In this document: one piece after another, positions 33,010 through 35,585 of the stretch
How the letters are laid out: the number at the start of each line of letters is the position of its first letter
Position numbering within the stretch: position 1 is the stretch's first letter
NCBI RefSeq assembly: GCF_014651055.1
Contig: NZ_BMWD01000014.1
Span: 178,573 to 214,157, forward strand
Reading direction: 5' to 3'
Length of the DNA stretch: 35,585 nucleotides
From: Streptomyces fructofermentans
GTDB taxonomy: Bacteria; Actinomycetota; Actinomycetes; Streptomycetales; Streptomycetaceae
Notes under the pieces: generated by a model
The model's input: only the letters and a program-made list of their open reading frames with translations
Databases searched by the model: none
Told to the model about the DNA's origin: nothing
Made by a program: the position numbers and the translations under genes

Positions 33010-33881
33010 GCGACCCGCACGTGCTGCTCGTCCGGCTCGCCAGCCCTCTCCAGTCCTGGGGCCTCACAGGCCGGTTCACACTCCGTGACACACACAGCCG
33101 CCCCACGAAGTCCGGCGTGATCGGCCTGTGTGCCGCAGCACTCGGCCTCGATCGGGAAGAGCCCCTCGGAGAACTCGCCGAGGTCCTCTTCGGAGTCCGG
33201 GCCGACCGACCCGGAACGCCGCTGCGCGACTACCACACGGTCGGCGGCGGCACCTATCCTCTACGCCCCCGTGACCTCCTCACCGACCACCAGCGCGCCG
33301 ACAAGGCCACGCCGCAGTCCATACCGGAGGAAATGCAGCCAGGACCGTTCGGCCGCAGCGAACTCGCGGCCTGGTACGGCTCACCGAAATACGTCGCCGC
33401 AGACCCGGCCTCGGGCGCCCTCGTCTCACGGGAGGTACGCCGCCACGCTCTGATCACCGAGCGCTGGTATCTCGCCGACGCCGCCTTCCTCGTCGGTCTG
33501 GAGCACCCCGACCAAGCACTCCTGGAGCGCATCGCCCACGCCCTGGAGCACCCAAAACGCCTGCTCTGGCTCGGACGCAAAGCGTGTCCGCCCTCCGGCG
33601 ACATCGCCCTCGGAGTCGTTCCGGGCCCCCTCAAGCACGCCTTCGAGACACACGCCCTGCTCCCCGAAACGCCTTCCTACGAAGGCGAGTCGCATGCTCC
33701 GACAGTAGGCGCCCGCCCATGGGCATGGATCGAAAGCCCGCGCCCGCTGCCCGGTACCGGTCCCCTGTCGGACCAGCCCGTACGGTTCGGCGCGGACGGG
33801 GGCATTCACGGCCTCCGCTGGGAAACCCGCCACCGCATCACCATCGGCCCGCACGCCCGTGGATGGGACATCATCCTGTGA
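33006..33881 (+). CDS. casD: Cascade subunit Cas5e (CasD)
   Basis: A 291-aa RAMP protein capping the 5' handle of the crRNA. The N-terminal strand-loop LLVRLASPLQSWGLTGRFTL and RPTKSGVIGLCAAALGLDRE is highly typical. LRDYHTVGGG is a conserved central motif, followed by ITERWYLADAAFLVGLE; RLLWLGRKACPPSGDI near residue 195 matches the LGRRSCxP motif. Length is slightly above the usual 220-250 owing to the C-terminal extension. It starts in a GTGA overlap with casC and overlaps casE likewise. Confidence 0.9.
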   Translation: MSDPHVLLVRLASPLQSWGLTGRFTLRDTHSRPTKSGVIGLCAAALGLDREEPLGELAEVLFGVRADRPGTPLRDYHTVGGGTYPLRPRDLLTDHQRADKATPQSIPEEMQPGPFGRSELAAWYGSPKYVAADPASGALVSREVRRHALITERWYLADAAFLVGLEHPDQALLERIAHALEHPKRLLWLGRKACPPSGDIALGVVPGPLKHAFETHALLPETPSYEGESHAPTVGARPWAWIESPRPLPGTGPLSDQPVRFGADGGIHGLRWETRHRITIGPHARGWDIIL

Positions 33882-34627
33882 ACACGACAACGGCCACGTC
33901 GCATGCACCGTCAAACCCCGGCGGTGCCGCCAGGTTCGTCGCCACCCAGACCTTGCTGGCCTTGGACGCCCGACACCCCTACGTCGCGAAATCCCTCATC
34001 GACGCACAGGACATGCACCGCACCGTCATGAGCGGCTTCTCCGGCTGGGTGGACAACGACAGCCCAGGCGCCCGCTCCCAGATGAACATCCTGTCCACCT
34101 GGACCGCCGACCTGCGGCAGGCACGACTCAACCTGGTGGTGCAGTCGTCCGTCCCCGCCGACTGGAGCGGCATTCCCCGGGCTGCACTGGCCGAACCGCC
34201 GGAGACTCTCACCATCGACCGCACCTTCCGCGCCGGCGACCGCGCCGACTTCCGAACGGTCGTCAATCCCGTCCGCAGCATTCCCGCCCCGCCGGGCTCA
34301 CCACCGAAGACCCGCGGAACCCGGGTCCCCCACACCCGCCCCGAACACGTAAAAGCGTGGTTCTCACGCCGCCTGCAACCATCCGGCGAACCCGCCACCG
34401 GCCCCGATGGAGTCACGCGCATCGGAGGCAACGCGGACACCGAACGCCTCGCCCTGCGCATGCTCCCGCAGGTCTCCAGCCCAGCCCCGCACAAGGGCCT
34501 ACGCATTGCCCGCGCAGAAATCAAAGGCAGCCTCACAGTGACCGATCCAAAAACATTTGTCGCCGCCCTCACGCAAGGCATCGGACATGCACGCGCCTAC
34601 AGTTGCGGCCTGATCCTCGTACGCTAA
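33878..34627 (+). CDS. casE: CRISPR RNA endonuclease Cas6e (CasE)
   Basis: A 249-aa crRNA-processing RNase that cleaves at the base of the repeat hairpin and stays bound in Cascade. DAQDMHRTVMSGF contains the family's catalytic His (about residue 47). The C-terminal GIGHARAYSCGLILVR carries the Gly-rich loop G(I/L)GxxxAxGCGLLLL that contacts RNA. Length is normal (about 200-250). GTG start within GTGA overlapping the casD stop. Its presence means that arrays A, C, D and F, all with stable stem repeats, could be processed if expressed. A small hairpin (CCGCC/GGCGG, 34648-34660) follows. Confidence 0.9.
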   Translation: MNTTTATSHAPSNPGGAARFVATQTLLALDARHPYVAKSLIDAQDMHRTVMSGFSGWVDNDSPGARSQMNILSTWTADLRQARLNLVVQSSVPADWSGIPRAALAEPPETLTIDRTFRAGDRADFRTVVNPVRSIPAPPGSPPKTRGTRVPHTRPEHVKAWFSRRLQPSGEPATGPDGVTRIGGNADTERLALRMLPQVSSPAPHKGLRIARAEIKGSLTVTDPKTFVAALTQGIGHARAYSCGLILVR

Positions 34628-34699
34628 CCACTGTTCCAAGTCATCGACCGCCAGTGGCGGCTTCGCCCGGGCTGCTCGCACAACATCATCCGGTCCGCT

Positions 34700-34748
34700 G
34701 CACCCCGCACCCCGCACCCCGCACCCCGCACCCCGCACCCCGCACCCG
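34700..34748. repeat. 7-bp tandem repeat (GCACCCC) leading into array F
   Basis: Six perfect GCACCCC units at 34700-34741 plus GCACCCG at 34742-34748. The unit is a rotation of CCCCGCA, which is the 5' stem arm of the first repeat of array F, so the tandem has most likely grown out of that repeat by slippage. It occupies the place where a leader would be. Confidence 0.9.
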
Positions 34749-34883
34749 CGGGGATGGTCCCTGTCCGTTCGCGTCGGTGTCCAGCTCGATGTCCTGCTCC
34801 CCGCAATCGCGGGGATGGTCCCGTCTGGGCGGTCACGGGCGATGCCGGGTCCGGCTACTCCCCGCACCCACCGAGTGGGCTAG
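34733..34883 (+). CRISPR. Type I-E CRISPR array F, downstream of casE
   Basis: Repeats at 34733-34761 (27 of 29 like the consensus), 34794-34822 and a strongly degenerate third at 34855-34883; both spacers are 32 nt. There is no leader similar to arrays A, C or D; the 7-bp tandem repeat precedes it. It probably depends on read-through from the cas operon, whose last gene ends 105 bp upstream. Confidence 0.88.
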
Positions 34884-35059
34884 CCGACCAAGTGGGCACG
34901 CACTCAAGGCATCCCGCCTCTGCCGAAGTCCCCGAAAGATCACCCTGGGTGGGCCGACACCGCGCTGGCGCCCACCGGATCTGCCTACCGTCTATTCGTC
35001 CGCGCGGTCCCCAACTGTCGCCGTCGAAATGCGGGGTGAACCGTTCCGGGTTCGATAGG

Positions 35060-35086
35060 GACTCGATCATTTGAGAGGATCGAGTC
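35060..35086 (+). promoter_or_regulatory. Hairpin directly before the IS3 orfA start
   Basis: GACTCGATC (35060-35068) pairs perfectly with GATCGAGTC (35078-35086), which is immediately followed by the ATG of orfA; the GAGAGG ribosome binding site is partly in the loop. Transcripts entering from outside would form it and hinder translation. Confidence 0.55.
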
Positions 35087-35413
35087 ATGGCACGCCCTTC
35101 CCCTTACCCCCTTGAGCTGCGCAAGCGTGCGGTCCGCATGGTCGCCGAGGTGCGGCCGGAGTACGACACCGAGTGGTCCGCGATGAAGGCGGTCGCCGCC
35201 AAGCTGGGGATCGGGACGACCGAGACGCTGCGCAAGTGGGTCCGCCAGGACCAGATCGACAACGGAGCCCGGGCGGGGACGACGACAGAAGAGTCCGCGC
35301 AGGTCAAGGCGATGAAGAAGGAGATTGCCGAACTCAGGCGGGCGAACGAGATCTTGAAGGCGGCAGCGAGTTTCTTCGCGGCCGAGCTCGACCGGCCACA
35401 CACGCGCTCGTAG
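35087..35413 (+). CDS. IS3-family transposase OrfA
   Basis: A 108-aa DNA-binding subunit. PYPLELRKRAVRMVAEVRPE and AAKLGIGTTETLRKWVRQDQ form the helix-turn-helix; VKAMKKEIAELRRANEILKA is the leucine-zipper region used for multimerisation, ending AAASFFAAELDRP. Complete by length. It is joined to OrfB by -1 frameshifting in this family. Confidence 0.9.
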   Translation: MARPSPYPLELRKRAVRMVAEVRPEYDTEWSAMKAVAAKLGIGTTETLRKWVRQDQIDNGARAGTTTEESAQVKAMKKEIAELRRANEILKAAASFFAAELDRPHTRS

Positions 35414-35585
35414 CGTTCATCGACGAGCACCGGGACCGCTTCGGCGGTGTCGAGCCGATCTGCCGCGTGCTCACCCAGCACGGCTGCAAGATCGCCCCTT
35501 CCACCTACTACGCCTGCAAGAGACGCCAGGTGGCGCCCTCACCCCGGTCCGTGCGGGACGAGGGGCTCAAGGAGCAGATCAAGGA
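35404..35585 (+). CDS. IS3-family transposase OrfB, N-terminal part (partial)
   Basis: In the -1 frame relative to orfA the sequence reads ALVAFIDEHRDRFGGVEPIC, then RVLTQHGCKIAPSTYYACKR and RDEGLKEQIK up to the window edge. This is the HTH_21-type N-terminal region of the DDE integrase subunit; the catalytic core lies outside. OrfA and OrfB overlap by about 10 bases, compatible with an OrfAB fusion by frameshift. Confidence 0.85.

Larger units (their letters stand above)
35037..35585 (+). mobile_element. IS3-family element, left part (runs off the window)
   Basis: The likely left end is TGAACCGTTCCGGGTTCGAT at 35037, which has the TG start and TGAACCG..CCGGGTT pattern that I know from IS3-type elements. 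orfA and the start of orfB follow. The right end is outside the window. It lies 153 bp beyond array F, just where cas1-cas2 would be expected in a canonical locus. Confidence 0.75.

Noticed and set aside
34884..35036. Additional CRISPR repeats or a cas2/cas1 remnant after array F
   Set aside because: No 61-nt periodicity and no Cas1 or Cas2 motifs; only trailer sequence before the IS3 end.

Overview
The window is high-GC DNA with GTG and TTG starts, strong GGAGG-type ribosome binding sites and protein families typical of Streptomyces or a close relative. It looks like accessory chromosome or plasmid: three insertion-sequence types, many truncated or frameshifted genes, and several CRISPR arrays. 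All functional calls are from reading the sequence; no database search was run.

Left part (1-11.9 kb). Remnants of a caa3 oxidase assembly factor (CtaG) and a DUF2243 membrane protein precede transketolase (tkt) and a transaldolase (tal) that carries an extra C-terminal helical domain. These genes lie between two copies of a ~150-180 bp direct repeat. Then come a frameshifted hypothetical gene, a frameshifted pentapeptide-repeat membrane protein, a TetR regulator divergent from a quinone-oxidoreductase-like gene and an NmrA-like gene (a probable small redox-stress unit), and a TerB-family gene.

Middle (11.9-18.6 kb). Two inverted, diverged copies of one IS5-type element (one truncated, one full length but inactivated) flank an AraC remnant and a secreted peptidoglycan-binding protein. 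Next are a Uma2-family gene, a damaged antitoxin/PIN-like locus, an N-terminally truncated TPR regulator, a 2H phosphoesterase and a frameshifted anti-sigma-type ATPase.

Right part (18.6-35.6 kb) is a type I-E CRISPR region. It has array A (interrupted by an intact IS5-family element that landed inside a spacer), a PIG-L remnant, a truncated peptide-ABC ATPase and pepP-like aminopeptidase P. Two back-to-back arrays (C on minus, D on plus) follow, then a 1285-aa STAND-like NTPase whose stop codon lies in the last repeat of array D. Two tiny membrane-protein genes, a two-repeat degenerate mini-array, the complete Cascade operon casA-B-C-D-E with every junction overlapping, and a short array F directly after casE complete it. 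No cas3, cas1 or cas2 is present in the window. An IS3-family element runs off the right edge.

Points most worth pursuing are the STAND NTPase embedded between arrays and Cascade, the degenerate mini-array next to a tiny membrane ORF (a possible CreTA-like arrangement, unproven), the transaldolase fusion, and the exactly reconstructible IS insertion in a spacer.
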